Shown: positions 27,381 to 36,298, numbered from the stretch's first letter. The stretch: 64,000 bases of DNA from Albimonas pacifica (GCF_900113695.1 NZ_FOQH01000009.1:15120-79119); one strand, 5' to 3'. Made by a program: numbers and translations. Notes: generated from the letters alone by a model not told the origin.

Positions 27381-28217
27381 ATGACCACGCCCGACCCCGC
27401 CTCCGCGCCCGTGCATTTCTTCCTGCACGTCCCCAAATGCGCCGGCACCACCGTCGAGCGCCATTTCGAGCGCACCCTGGGCGAGGGCTTCCTGCTGGCG
27501 CCGCGCTGGCGCAATCCCCTGCGCGACGTGATCGGCAACCGCTATCCCTCGCTGAGCCTCGAGGACCTGGCGGGCGTCCGCGCCGTCTCCGGCCACTCCC
27601 TCTCCCGCTCGCTCTCGGAGAAATTCCCGGGGCGCGAGGTGAAGTGCTCGGTGCTGCTGCGCGACCCGGTCTCCTACCTGGTCAGCTTCTACAACTACCG
27701 CTGGGCCCGGCATGAGGAGCGCGGCCAGCCCGCCCCCGGCGCCTTCGACGCCTGGCGCGGCGCCCAGCGGCGCAACCCGATCACGCGCTTCCTGCTGCAC
27801 CGGTTCTTCGAGGTGGGCTACCCCGGCATCTACCGCCTCTCGACCCGCGCGCGCTTCCTCTACCTCGAGGCCGCCTTCCAGGGCTTCCACTTCGTCGGCG
27901 GCTACCGGCGCTGCGACGAGGCGCTGGCCGGCATCTCGCGGGAGCTGGGCGTGGATCCCACGGTCGAGTCCGAGAACGTGGGTCACGTCAAACGCCTCTC
28001 CGCCGCCGACCTGAGCGAGGCGCAGATCGCCGCGATCCTGACCGAGAACGCCGCCGACGCCCTGCTGTTCGAGCGCTGGAAGGACCGGGGCTTCGAGCGC
28101 GCCGCCAATCCCGCCGACCCCGAGGGCGCCGCCCGCGCCCTGCCCGGGCGCGACCTGGCCGCCAACCTCGCCGCCGACGTCGAAAGCGCCGTCCGCCGCA
28201 AGCTCTGGCGCGGCTGA
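27381..28217 (+). CDS. Sulfotransferase-family protein
   Basis: 278-aa protein with the P-loop-like PAPS-binding start HVPKCAGTT (16-24), then LLRDPVSYLVSFYNYRW (the 3'-phosphate-binding RDP motif). These place it in the sulfotransferase family 2/3 type seen in marine alphaproteobacteria. The acceptor (glycan, lipid or small molecule) is unknown, and no surface-polysaccharide genes flank it. There is no signal peptide or membrane segment. It stands alone between ribF and the zinc-finger gene, with over 200 bp on both sides. Confidence 0.75.
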   Translation: MTTPDPASAPVHFFLHVPKCAGTTVERHFERTLGEGFLLAPRWRNPLRDVIGNRYPSLSLEDLAGVRAVSGHSLSRSLSEKFPGREVKCSVLLRDPVSYLVSFYNYRWARHEERGQPAPGAFDAWRGAQRRNPITRFLLHRFFEVGYPGIYRLSTRARFLYLEAAFQGFHFVGGYRRCDEALAGISRELGVDPTVESENVGHVKRLSAADLSEAQIAAILTENAADALLFERWKDRGFERAANPADPEGAARALPGRDLAANLAADVESAVRRKLWRG

Positions 28218-28423
28218 GGCCGCCCGGCCCCCGGTCCCCCACGCGCCCCCGCCCGCCCCGCCGCGCGGGCGCGCCCTCGCCCCGGGCGCTGCGCCCGACG
28301 CGCGGCGCCGCGCCCCCGGCGCGGCGTCGAACCTCGCCGCCATCGCCGCGGCACGCCTTGCCCGCGCAGGCTGCGCCGCTATGATGCCCGCCAGCCGACG
28401 TCCCCCCCTGAGAAGAGGCCCGC

Positions 28424-28630
28424 ATGAGCATCGACGCGCCCGAGACCGAGATCGTCGAGAAAACCCGCATCGCCTGCGACGGCGGCGGCCCGGGCATGGG
28501 TCATCCGCGCGTCTGGCTGCAGATCCCGCCCGAGGACGGCTTCGTCGAATGCGGCTACTGCGACAAGCGCTTCATCCTCAAGGACGGCCCGGCCGACACC
28601 GGAACCGCCGACACCGGCGCGGCCTCGTAA
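28424..28630 (+). CDS. zf-CHCC protein, NDUFS6-like
   Basis: 68-aa zinc-finger protein of the zf-CHCC family. Zinc ligands are Cys18, His27 and Cys43/Cys46 (CDGGGPGMGHPRVWL then VECGYCDKRF). Its homologue in mitochondria and Paracoccus is the complex I supernumerary subunit NDUFS6 (13 kDa subunit). It may therefore join the NADH dehydrogenase encoded at 43-60 kb, although the gene lies elsewhere. It precedes polA by 34 bp and may share its transcript. A short Thr/Ala-rich tail follows the finger. Confidence 0.85.
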   Translation: MSIDAPETEIVEKTRIACDGGGPGMGHPRVWLQIPPEDGFVECGYCDKRFILKDGPADTGTADTGAAS

Positions 28631-28664
28631 GGCCCCGCGCCCCCAAAGCGACAGGAGGGGCCCG

Positions 28665-31538
28665 ATGGGACCCGGCGATCGTCTCGAGCTGATCGACGGC
28701 TCGGGCTTCATCTTCCGCGCCTATCACGCGCTGCCCGCCCTCACCCGCAAGTCCGACGGACTGCCCGTCGGCGCGGTGGCGGGCTTCTGCAACATGCTCC
28801 AGAAGATCCTCGAGGCGCGCGCCGCCAACGACGCCGAGGCCCCGACCCACGCCGCGGTGATCTTCGACTACTCGGCGAAGACCTTCCGCAACGACATCTA
28901 CCCCGAATACAAGGCCCACCGGCCGGAGCCTCCGGAAGACCTGCGCCCCCAGTTCGCCCTGATCCGCGACGCCACCCGCGCCTTCAACCTGCCCTGCATC
29001 GAGATGGAGGGCTATGAGGCCGACGACCTGATCGCCACCTACGCCCGCCAGGCGGAGGCCGCAGGGGCGAAGGTCTCGATCGTCAGCTCCGACAAGGACC
29101 TGATGCAGCTCGTCACCGACGCGGTCTCGATCGTGAAGCCCGGCCTGAAGGGCGGCGCCGACGAGATCATCGGCGCCGACGGCGTGCGCGAGAAGTTCGG
29201 CGTGGGGCCGGATCGGGTGGTCGACGTGCAGGCGCTGGCCGGCGACTCGGTCGACAACGTCCCCGGCGCCCCGGGGATCGGCCTGAAGACCGCGGCGCTG
29301 CTGATCAACGAATACGGCGACCTCGACACGCTCCTCGCCCGCGCCGAGGAGATCAAGCAGCCCAAGCGCCGCCAGACCCTGATCGACAACGCAGACCAGG
29401 TGCGCATCTCCCGCGAGCTGGTGACGCTCTGCGCCGAGGTCCCGGTCGAGGAGCCGCTGGACGACTTCGCCCTGCGCGACCCGGACCCCGAAACCCTGCT
29501 GGGCTTCCTGCGGCTGATGGAGTTCCGCACCCTCACCGCCCGCGTCGCCGAGCGGCTGGGCGTCACCGACCTCCCCGCCCCCGCCGCCCCCGAGGGCGCG
29601 AGCCCGGAGGCCAGGGGCGAGACCGGCGGCAAGGCCGCGGACGCCCTGCCCGCCGAGGACTGGCGCGACCCCGCCCTGACCGCCCCCATCGACCCCTCGA
29701 CCTACGAGATCGTGCGCGACGCCGACGCCCTGCGCGCCTGGATCGCCCGGATCGAGGACCGCGGCGAGGTCGCCATCGACACCGAGACCACCTCCCTCGA
29801 CGAGATGGTGGCCGAGCTCGTCGGCGTCTCCCTCTCCGTCACGCCGGGCGAGGCCTGCTACGTCCCCCTCGCCCACATGACCGGCGACGGCGACCTGCTG
29901 GGCGCGGCCGAGAAGGCCCCCGGCCAGATGGACCGCGAGGAGGCGCTGGAGATCCTGCGCCCGATGCTGGTGGATCCTGCGATCCTCAAGATCGGCCAGA
30001 ACCTGAAATACGACCTCAAGGTGCTCGCCCGCCACGGCACGCCGGTCAGCCCCATCGACGACACCATGCTGATCTCCTACGCGCTCGACGCAGGCCTGCA
30101 CGGGCACGGCATGGACACGCTCTCGGACAAGCATCTCGACCATCGCCCGATCCCGATCAAGGACCTCCTGGGGACCGGCAAGGCCGCGATCACTTTCGAC
30201 CGGGTCGAGATCGACAAGGCCGCCCCCTACGCCGCTGAGGACGCCGACGTCACGCTCCGCCTGCACCGGATCCTCAAGCCGCGCCTCGCGCGCGAGGGCC
30301 TCGCCTCGGTCTACGAGGTGATGGAGCGCCCCCTGGTCCCCGTGCTGGCGCAGATGGAGATGGCCGGCATCAAGGTCGACCGCCAGCACCTGAGCCGCCT
30401 CTCGGGCCGCTTCGCCCAGCGCATGGCCGGCCTCGAGGCCGAGATCCACCAGCTGGCGGGCGACAAGTTCAACGTCGGGTCCCCCAAGCAGCTCGGCGAG
30501 ATCCTGTTCGAGAAGATGGACCTCCCCGGCGGCAAGAAGGGCAAGAACGGCGCCTGGGGCACCGGCGCCGACGTGCTCGAGACGCTGGCCGCCGAGCAGG
30601 GCTCCGAGCTCGCCTCGCGAGTGCTGGACTGGCGCCAGGTCTCGAAGCTGAAATCCACCTACACCGACGCCCTGCAGGAGCATATCAACCCCGAGACGGG
30701 GCGCGTGCACACCTCCTTCAGCCTGGCCGCGACCACCACCGGGCGGCTCGCCTCGACCGATCCCAACCTTCAGAACATCCCCGTGCGCACCGAGATGGGC
30801 CGCGAGATCCGCGCGGCCTTCATCGCCGAGCCCGGGAACGTGATCCTGTCGCTCGACTACTCCCAGATCGAACTGCGCATCCTCGCCCATATCGCGGGCA
30901 TCGAGGCGCTGAAGCAGGCGTTCAGGGATGGCCAGGACATCCACGCGATGACCGCCTCCGAGGTCTTCGGCGTGCCGATGGCGGAGATGACGCCCGAGAT
31001 CCGCCGCCAGGCCAAGGCGATCAACTTCGGCGTGATCTACGGCATCTCGGCCTTCGGGCTCTCCAACAACCTGCGCATCCCACGCGACGAGGCCAAGGCC
31101 TTCATCGACGCCTATTTCGAGAAGTTCCCCGGCATCAAGGCCTACATGGACGCGACCGTCGCGGGGGCGAAGGAGACCGGCTACGTCTCCACCCTCTTCG
31201 GCCGGCGCATCCACACGCCCGAGATCGGCGCCAAGGGTCCGCGCGCCGGTTTCGCCCAGCGCGCGGCGATCAACGCCCCGATCCAGGGCTCGGCCGCCGA
31301 CATCATCCGCCGCGCGATGATCCGGGTGCCCGCCGCGATGGCCAAGGCCGGACTCGCCGGCCGCATGCTCCTCCAGGTCCACGACGAGCTTCTCTTCGAG
31401 GTCCCTGAAGCGGAGGCCGAGGCCACCATCGCCACGGTCCGCAAGACCATGGAGGGCGCGGCCCTCCCCGCCGTCGACCTCGCCACGCCCCTGGTGGTCG
31501 ACGCCGGCCAGGGCGCGAGCTGGGCCGAGGCGCACTGA
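28665..31538 (+). CDS. polA: DNA polymerase I
   Basis: 957-aa PolA for Okazaki-fragment processing and repair. An N-terminal 5'-3' exonuclease domain (about 1-300, GSGFIFRAYHALP, YEADDLIATYA, SSDKDLMQLV) is followed by an intact 3'-5' proofreading domain (Asp372/Glu374 in AIDTETTS, YAAEDADVTLRLH). The polymerase domain has motif A LDYSQIELR (Asp731), motif B RRQAKAINFGVIYG and motif C VHDELLFE (Asp907). The proofreading site is kept, unlike in some bacteria. The ATG has a strong ACAGGAGG box. Hairpin copy 3 begins about 120 nt after its stop. Confidence 0.97.
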   Translation: MGPGDRLELIDGSGFIFRAYHALPALTRKSDGLPVGAVAGFCNMLQKILEARAANDAEAPTHAAVIFDYSAKTFRNDIYPEYKAHRPEPPEDLRPQFALIRDATRAFNLPCIEMEGYEADDLIATYARQAEAAGAKVSIVSSDKDLMQLVTDAVSIVKPGLKGGADEIIGADGVREKFGVGPDRVVDVQALAGDSVDNVPGAPGIGLKTAALLINEYGDLDTLLARAEEIKQPKRRQTLIDNADQVRISRELVTLCAEVPVEEPLDDFALRDPDPETLLGFLRLMEFRTLTARVAERLGVTDLPAPAAPEGASPEARGETGGKAADALPAEDWRDPALTAPIDPSTYEIVRDADALRAWIARIEDRGEVAIDTETTSLDEMVAELVGVSLSVTPGEACYVPLAHMTGDGDLLGAAEKAPGQMDREEALEILRPMLVDPAILKIGQNLKYDLKVLARHGTPVSPIDDTMLISYALDAGLHGHGMDTLSDKHLDHRPIPIKDLLGTGKAAITFDRVEIDKAAPYAAEDADVTLRLHRILKPRLAREGLASVYEVMERPLVPVLAQMEMAGIKVDRQHLSRLSGRFAQRMAGLEAEIHQLAGDKFNVGSPKQLGEILFEKMDLPGGKKGKNGAWGTGADVLETLAAEQGSELASRVLDWRQVSKLKSTYTDALQEHINPETGRVHTSFSLAATTTGRLASTDPNLQNIPVRTEMGREIRAAFIAEPGNVILSLDYSQIELRILAHIAGIEALKQAFRDGQDIHAMTASEVFGVPMAEMTPEIRRQAKAINFGVIYGISAFGLSNNLRIPRDEAKAFIDAYFEKFPGIKAYMDATVAGAKETGYVSTLFGRRIHTPEIGAKGPRAGFAQRAAINAPIQGSAADIIRRAMIRVPAAMAKAGLAGRMLLQVHDELLFEVPEAEAEATIATVRKTMEGAALPAVDLATPLVVDAGQGASWAEAH

Positions 31539-31560
31539 GCCCGTCCCGCGCCGGCGCCCG

Positions 31561-31590
31561 GGCCCACAGGCGCCCTGCGGGCGGGCCTGG
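31561..31590 (-). repeat. 33-nt REP-like dispersed repeat, copy 4 (reversed)
   Basis: Reverse complement of the consensus (CAGGCGCCCTGCGGGCGGGC then CTGG). It lies 70 bp before hairpin copy 3, the opposite side and orientation from the other copies. It folds into a short hairpin and may help end the polA transcript. Confidence 0.75.
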
Positions 31591-31660
31591 CGGCGTCGCG
31601 CCCGGCGCAGCCGCCCGCCTCTCCAGGCGCCCCCGGCGCCCGGCCCGCCCCGGTCGCGAA

Positions 31661-31860
31661 GCGCCTGTTTCCCGGAGCCGTCCGTCGCTGATGCCGATCA
31701 GAGCGACTCGCCGGGAGCGGTCAAGGATCGCGAAGCGACCCGCGCTTGCGCGGGCTTGTCCTTGACCGCTCCCGGCGAGTCGCTCAGGCATCTTCAGCGA
31801 CGGGCGGATCCGGGGAACAGGCGCGGCCCTGTTTCCGGGTGAGATCCCGAGCGTCCCCTC
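31661..31860 (+). repeat. Large structured hairpin element, copy 3, with 3' tail
   Basis: Core 31661-31824. It is the most diverged copy but still fully paired. The central stem 31703-31727/31759-31783 is a perfect 25 bp with middle octamer CCGGGAGC against GCTCCCGG, unlike the other copies. The apical hairpin is CCCGCG-CTTG-CGCGGG. The lower stem has CGCTGA/TCAGCG where the others have CGCG/CGCG, and the outermost stem has TTCCCGGA/TCCGGGGA. The tail (TGTTTCCGGGTGAGATCC) has drifted too. It lies between polA and the serine hydrolase gene. Confidence 0.9.
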
Positions 31861-31939
31861 GCTCCGCAAACGCGCGCCCCACGCAATCGTGCGCCCCCGC
31901 GCGCTGACGCGCGGCCGCGCCGCCGCTATCTCCCTCGGC

Positions 31940-32959
31940 ATGACCCTGACCCGCCGCCCCGTCCTCGCCGCCCTTCTGGCCGCCGTCGCCGCCCCCGCGA
32001 TTCTGCGCGCCCGCGCGCTCGCCGAGGCCGACCTCGCCCCAGCCGCCGCCCGCGCCTCGGAGCTCGGGCAGCTGCACGCCCTCGCCGTCGCCCACCGGGG
32101 CGAGACGATCTACGCCCGCGCCTTCCGCGGCCCCGCGCCGGAGCGTCCGGTGAACGTGAAGTCGGTCTCCAAGACCATCGTCGCCGCGCTGGCCGGCGCC
32201 GCCATCGACCGCGGGATCCTGGAGGGGCCCGGGCAGACCCTCGCCTCCGCCGCGCCCTCGCTGATCCCGCAAGGGGCCGACCCGCGCGTCGCGCGGATCA
32301 CGCTGGGCGACCTGCTGAGCCTGCGCGCGGGGCTCGAGCGCACCTCCGGCCCCGGCTACGGCCCCTGGGTGCAGAGCTCGAACTGGGTCCGCCACGCCCT
32401 CACCCGCCCCTTCGTGGACGCGCCGGGGGGGCGAATGCTCTACTCCACCGGCTCCACCCACGTGCTGGGCGCCGTCATCGCCGAGGCCGCGGGCCGCGAC
32501 CTGCGCGCCCTCGCGCGGGCCTGGCTGGGCGAGCCGCTCGACATCGCCTTCCCCCCCTGGACCCGCGACCCCCAGGGCCGGTTCATGGGCGGCAACAACA
32601 TGGCGATGTCCCCGCTCGAGATGCTGCGCTTCGGCGAGATGGCGCGCCAGGGCGGCCGCTGGCAGGGCGCGCAGGTGCTGCCGCAGAGCTGGCTCGAGGC
32701 CTCCTGGACCCCGCGCGGCCGCTCGCCCTTCTCGGGCGACGCCTACGGCTACGGCTGGTTCCTCTCCGAGGCCCGCGGCCACCCGCTCGCCTACGCCCGC
32801 GGCTACGGCGGCCAGGCGATCTACGTGATCCCCGAGCTGGAGCTGACGGTCGCCGTCACCTCCGACCCCGACCGCCCCGCCCGCTCGCAAGGCCATTTCG
32901 GAGACCTCAACGCCCTCGTGGCCGACGAGATCGTGCCCGCCGCCGAACGCCTCGCCTGA
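31940..32959 (+). CDS. Exported serine hydrolase of the beta-lactamase fold
   Basis: 339-aa class C beta-lactamase/esterase-fold protein. The N-terminus TRRPVLAALLAAVAAPAILRARALA is a signal peptide, possibly Tat-type given the twin Arg. The catalytic SxxK is Ser75-Val-Ser-Lys78, with a Tyr168-Ser-Thr element where class C enzymes have YxN. A C-terminal GYGGQAIYVIPE is usual in this group. Such proteins are esterases or D-amino-acid peptidases more often than true lactamases; substrate unknown. The ATG at 31940 is chosen because the signal peptide starts there. Confidence 0.82.
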   Translation: MTLTRRPVLAALLAAVAAPAILRARALAEADLAPAAARASELGQLHALAVAHRGETIYARAFRGPAPERPVNVKSVSKTIVAALAGAAIDRGILEGPGQTLASAAPSLIPQGADPRVARITLGDLLSLRAGLERTSGPGYGPWVQSSNWVRHALTRPFVDAPGGRMLYSTGSTHVLGAVIAEAAGRDLRALARAWLGEPLDIAFPPWTRDPQGRFMGGNNMAMSPLEMLRFGEMARQGGRWQGAQVLPQSWLEASWTPRGRSPFSGDAYGYGWFLSEARGHPLAYARGYGGQAIYVIPELELTVAVTSDPDRPARSQGHFGDLNALVADEIVPAAERLA

Positions 32960-33058
32960 GGTCGCGCCGGCGCGCCCGCCCGGCCGGCCCCACGGCCGAC
33001 CGCCGGACCGCCGCCGCGCGCCGACCGCCTGCCCTGCGCGCGCCCGTCGCGCGGCGGC

Positions 33059-33079
33059 GCCGGCGCCGCAGGCGCCGGC
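33059..33079 (+). terminator. Hairpin after serine hydrolase gene
   Basis: GCCGGCGCC-GCA-GGCGCCGGC, a perfect 9-bp stem with a GCA triloop, 100 nt past the stop. There is no T-run. Its loop matches that of the hairpin at 33210. Confidence 0.5.
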
Positions 33080-33209
33080 TACCCGGTCCAGGCTCTCGAG
33101 ATGGTCGGCCCTCCGGGCGTCCGCGCGCGGCGCGCCCGCCCCCGGGCCCGACGCCGGTCCGCCGTCGCGGGCCGATCGCCCGCCCCGGGCACGCCCGGGA
33201 CGCGGCGGC

Positions 33210-33230
33210 GCCCGGGCCGCAGGCCCGGGC
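33210..33230 (-). terminator. Terminator of the nitrilase-family gene
   Basis: GCCCGGGCC-GCA-GGCCCGGGC, a perfect 9-bp stem directly after the stop of the leftward carbon-nitrogen hydrolase gene, which ends the comF-grxC-nit unit. There is no T-run. Confidence 0.6.
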
Positions 33231-33232
33231 CC

Positions 33233-34096
33233 TCAGGGTTTCGCGAAATCACGGGCGTTCGCCAGCGACGGCACCCGGCCGCGGGCCTTCGCCACCTCGG
33301 CCAGATCCAGGTCGACCAGCGTCGCGCCGATCTCCTCGCCCGCGTCCGCCAGCACCTCGCCCCAGGGGGCGACGGCCATGGAATGCCCGTAGGTCCTGCG
33401 CTGCCGCCCCTCCGCGACCGCCACCATCGGGTGCGTCCCGGTCGAGGCCGGGGCCAGCACGAAGCAGCCGGTCTCGATCGCCCGCGCGCGCATCAGCGGC
33501 TCCCAATGGGCGGCCCCTGTGGGCTGGGTGAAGGCCGAGGGGATGGTCAGGATCTCCGCCCCCGCCTCGGCCAGCGCGCGATAGAGCGCGGGGAAGCGCA
33601 GGTCGTAGCAGATCGTCATCCCGATCCGCCCCCAGGGCGTGTCGGCGACCACCGCCTGCCCGCCGGGCCGGTAGGCGGCGGATTCGCGATAGCTCTCGCC
33701 CTCGCCCACCTCGACGTCGAACATGTGGATCTTGTCGTAGCGCGCCACGATCCCGCCCGCGGCGTCGATCAGGAAGCTGCGGTTCACGAACCGCCCCTTC
33801 GGGAACCCCTCCTCCGGCGGCGCCTTCAGCGCCAGCGAGCCGACCAGGATCCAGATCCCCAGCTCGGCGGCCAGCGCCCGGTAGCCCGCGAGGCTCTCGT
33901 CCGCCTCCTCGGGCTTCAGCACCTCGGCCTGCAGGGCGCGCGAGAAGGTGACCATGTTGGTCACCTCCGGCGTCAGCGCCAGCTGCGCGCCCCGCGCCGC
34001 CGCCTCGCGGATCAGCGCCGAGGTCGCGGCCAGGTTCTGCGCCGGCACGTCCGAGGCGCAGGTCTGGATCAGCGCGACCCTCAGCGTGCCCGCCAT
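33233..34096 (-). CDS. Carbon-nitrogen hydrolase (Nit/omega-amidase type)
   Basis: 287-aa nitrilase-superfamily amidase. The catalytic triad is complete: Glu44 (LTPEVTN), Lys122 (YDKIHMFDVEV) and Cys163 (ICYDLRFP). It is closest to the Nit1/Nit2 branch, which removes amide groups from deaminated glutathione or alpha-ketoglutaramate; the GESYRES segment is typical. Its ATG shares a base with the TGA of grxC (TGATG), so it is coupled. Pairing with a glutaredoxin fits a glutathione-repair role, but that is inference. Confidence 0.88.
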   Translation of the reverse strand: MAGTLRVALIQTCASDVPAQNLAATSALIREAAARGAQLALTPEVTNMVTFSRALQAEVLKPEEADESLAGYRALAAELGIWILVGSLALKAPPEEGFPKGRFVNRSFLIDAAGGIVARYDKIHMFDVEVGEGESYRESAAYRPGGQAVVADTPWGRIGMTICYDLRFPALYRALAEAGAEILTIPSAFTQPTGAAHWEPLMRARAIETGCFVLAPASTGTHPMVAVAEGRQRRTYGHSMAVAPWGEVLADAGEEIGATLVDLDLAEVAKARGRVPSLANARDFAKP

Positions 34097-34350
34097 CAGG
34101 CGACCATCGCGTCGAGCCTGCCCTCGCGCTCCAGCGCGTGCAGCTCGTCGCAGCCGCCGACGCCTTCGCCCGCGATGAAGATCTGGGGCACGGTGCGCCG
34201 GCCGGCGGCGCGCTCCATCATCTCCTCGCGCGCGCCGGGCACGGAGAACACGTCGTACTCGACGTAGGGGATCCCCTTCTGGTCCAGCAGGCGCTTGGCG
34301 CGCACGCAGAAGCCGCAGATGGGGCTGGTGTAGATCTCGACCTGTTTCAT
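34096..34350 (-). CDS. grxC: Glutaredoxin 3
   Basis: 84-aa cytoplasmic dithiol glutaredoxin that reduces protein disulfides and glutathione mixed disulfides. The active site is C12-G-F-C15 (SPICGFCVRAK), a variant of the common CPYC. TVPQIFIAGEGVGGCDEL (53-70) is the conserved cis-Pro and glutathione-binding part. Its ATG overlaps the comF stop by 4 nt (ATGA), and its own stop overlaps the nitrilase start. Confidence 0.93.
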   Translation of the reverse strand: MKQVEIYTSPICGFCVRAKRLLDQKGIPYVEYDVFSVPGAREEMMERAAGRRTVPQIFIAGEGVGGCDELHALEREGRLDAMVA

Positions 34351-35219
34351 TCCGAACCTTCGCTCTGCCGGGCAGAGAATATGGGCCCGTCGGCCTCCGG
34401 CGCAACCCGCGCGAGGCAGAGCGCGTCGACGCGCACCGCCCCCGCCGCCCGCAGCGCCGCCGCGCATGCCGAGAGCGTGGCGCCCGAGGCATAGACGTCG
34501 TCGACCAGCAGCACCGCGCGCCCCTCGACCCGCGCCCGCCGGCGCGCGGGCACCGCGAAGGCGCCGGCCTGGTTCGCCGCCCGCGCCTCCCGGCTCAGCC
34601 CCCGCTGCATCGGCGTGGCGCGGGTGCGCGCCAGCAGGTCCGCGCAGCAGGGCGCCCCGGTGCGGACCGCGATCCGCCGCGCCAGCTCCGCCGACTGGTT
34701 GAAGCGCCGGCCCAGCAGGCGGCGCCAGTGCAGGGGCACGGGCGCGATCACGTCCGCCGCCTCCAGCAGCTCCCGCCCCGCCCGGATCATCCAGGTCGCC
34801 GCCGGCCGCGCGATGTCCAGCCGGTCGCCGTGCTTGAGCGCCAGCGTCAGATCCCGCCCCCGCCCCTCGTAGAGCACGGCCGCCCGCGCCCGCCCGAAGG
34901 CCAGCGCGCGCCCGAGGCAATGGTCGCAGAACGGCGCGTCCTCGGCCCCCGAGAGCGGCGAGCCGCAGCGGTCGCACAGCGGATGCGAGATGAAGGTCGC
35001 CTCGCGCCAGCAGGCGGGGCACAGCGCGTGGGCCTCCTGCACCTCCGCGCGGCACCAGGTGCATTGGGGGGGATAGAGCAGGTCCGCCGCCCCCAGCCAC
35101 AGCGGCCGCAGCCAGCCGCGCGCCGCGGCCCCGGCGCGGGCGAGGCGCGGGGGCGCCGGCAGGGTCTCCCGCGCGGCGGGCGGATCGATCTCGGGAACGG
35201 ACGCAACGAGACGGGTCAT
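34347..35219 (-). CDS. ComF family phosphoribosyltransferase-like protein
   Basis: 290-aa ComF-type protein, linked to DNA uptake in competent species. Zinc-binding cysteines occur as CTWC/CPAC (53, 56, 67, 70) and CDRC/CDHC (82, 85, 98, 101). The C-terminal PRTase domain has the PRPP loop VLLVDDVYASGAT (about 235-247). The ATG at 35219 has an AAGGAGG box 12 nt upstream; a TTG at 35258 would add 13 residues. It heads the comF-grxC-nit unit and is divergent from the methyltransferase gene, 179 bp apart. No other competence gene is present. Confidence 0.9.
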   Translation of the reverse strand: MTRLVASVPEIDPPAARETLPAPPRLARAGAAARGWLRPLWLGAADLLYPPQCTWCRAEVQEAHALCPACWREATFISHPLCDRCGSPLSGAEDAPFCDHCLGRALAFGRARAAVLYEGRGRDLTLALKHGDRLDIARPAATWMIRAGRELLEAADVIAPVPLHWRRLLGRRFNQSAELARRIAVRTGAPCCADLLARTRATPMQRGLSREARAANQAGAFAVPARRRARVEGRAVLLVDDVYASGATLSACAAALRAAGAVRVDALCLARVAPEADGPIFSARQSEGSE

Positions 35220-35398
35220 CGGCGAGCCGGCCTCCTTCCCCTTGCGTCCCGATGCCAATATATCCCGGCGCAGCCGCGGCGCCAGCCCGCGCTGCGCCCC
35301 GGATGCAGAGGAAGGAGAGCCGCCCTGCCCCCGAAGCCCGCCCGCCCCCGCGCCGACCGATCCCGGGCCGCCCGGCCCCGCCCCCCCCGGTGCGCGCG

Positions 35399-36298
35399 AT
35401 GAGCCAGCCCCCCGACCTCTCCGCCGCCGGCGGCGCGCAGCCCCCCGCGCTCTTCGACCGCGCCCTGTGGCTCGCGCGGCGCGCCCGCCGCGCCCTGCCC
35501 CGGCCCGAGGCCCGCTTCCTGCACGAGGCCGCGATCGAGGGCGTGCTCGACCGGCTCTCGATGGTCGCCGACCGGACGTTCCCGAAGGCCGCCCTGGTCT
35601 GGCCCGGCGCGCCCGAGTGGGCCCCCGCCCTCGCCGCCCACCCCCGGGTGGGCGCGCTCGAGACCGCGCCCCTGACCGCGGAGGAGGTCCTGCCCCTCGC
35701 GCCCGGCGGCTTCGACCTCGCCGTGCTCGGCTTCACCCTGCACTGGGCGAACGACCCGGTCGGCGTGCTGATCCAGATGCGCCGGGCGCTGAAGCCCGAC
35801 GGGCTGCTGATCGCCTGCGGCCTCGGCGGCGCGACGCTGGCCGAGCTGCGCGAGGCGCTGGCCGAGGCCGAGGCCGCGACCACCGGCGGCCTCTCGCCCC
35901 GCATCTCCCCGATGGGCGAGATCCGGGCGATGGGCGCGCTGCTGCAGCGCGCGGGCCTCGCGATGCCCGTCGCCGACGTCGACCGGATCGAGACGAGCTA
36001 CGCCGACAGCCTCGCGCTGATGCGGGAGCTGCGCGCGATGGGCGAGGCCAACGCCCTGCACGCGCGCAACCGCGCCCCCCTGCGCCGCGAGCTCCTGGCC
36101 CGCGCCTGCGCGATCCACGCCGAGCGTCGCCCGGCGGAGGGCGGCCGCGTCGCCGCCGCCTTCGAGATCGTGACCCTCACCGGCTGGGCCCCCGGCCCCG
36201 ACCAGCCGCAGGCCAGGCGCCCCGGCTCCGCCGTCGCCCGCCTCGCCGACGCGCTGGGCACGACCGAGCGCCCGACCGGCGACAAGCCCCCCCGCTGA
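35399..36298 (+). CDS. Methyltransferase-fold protein, NDUFAF5/BioC-like
   Basis: 299-aa SAM-methyltransferase-fold protein. FDRALWLARRARRALP near the N-terminus and FDLAVLGFTLHWANDPVGVL (about 101-120) resemble alphaproteobacterial homologues of NDUFAF5, which in mitochondria hydroxylates an arginine of complex I subunit NDUFS7 (NuoB). The canonical glycine-rich SAM motif is weak. That could mean loss of methyltransfer, as in NDUFAF5. Start chosen to match those proteins; in-frame Met codons upstream are possible. No operon partner; hairpin copy 4 follows. Confidence 0.75.
   Translation: MSQPPDLSAAGGAQPPALFDRALWLARRARRALPRPEARFLHEAAIEGVLDRLSMVADRTFPKAALVWPGAPEWAPALAAHPRVGALETAPLTAEEVLPLAPGGFDLAVLGFTLHWANDPVGVLIQMRRALKPDGLLIACGLGGATLAELREALAEAEAATTGGLSPRISPMGEIRAMGALLQRAGLAMPVADVDRIETSYADSLALMRELRAMGEANALHARNRAPLRRELLARACAIHAERRPAEGGRVAAAFEIVTLTGWAPGPDQPQARRPGSAVARLADALGTTERPTGDKPPR

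Noticed and set aside
28578-31535. A 985-aa open frame antisense to polA
   Set aside because: polA has all catalytic motifs in the other strand. This frame has none and begins and ends with polA.
34096-35904. A 602-aa frame joining ComF region and glutaredoxin
   Set aside because: Only the last 84 codons are grxC. The rest is the off-frame of comF, which has its own zinc and PRPP motifs.
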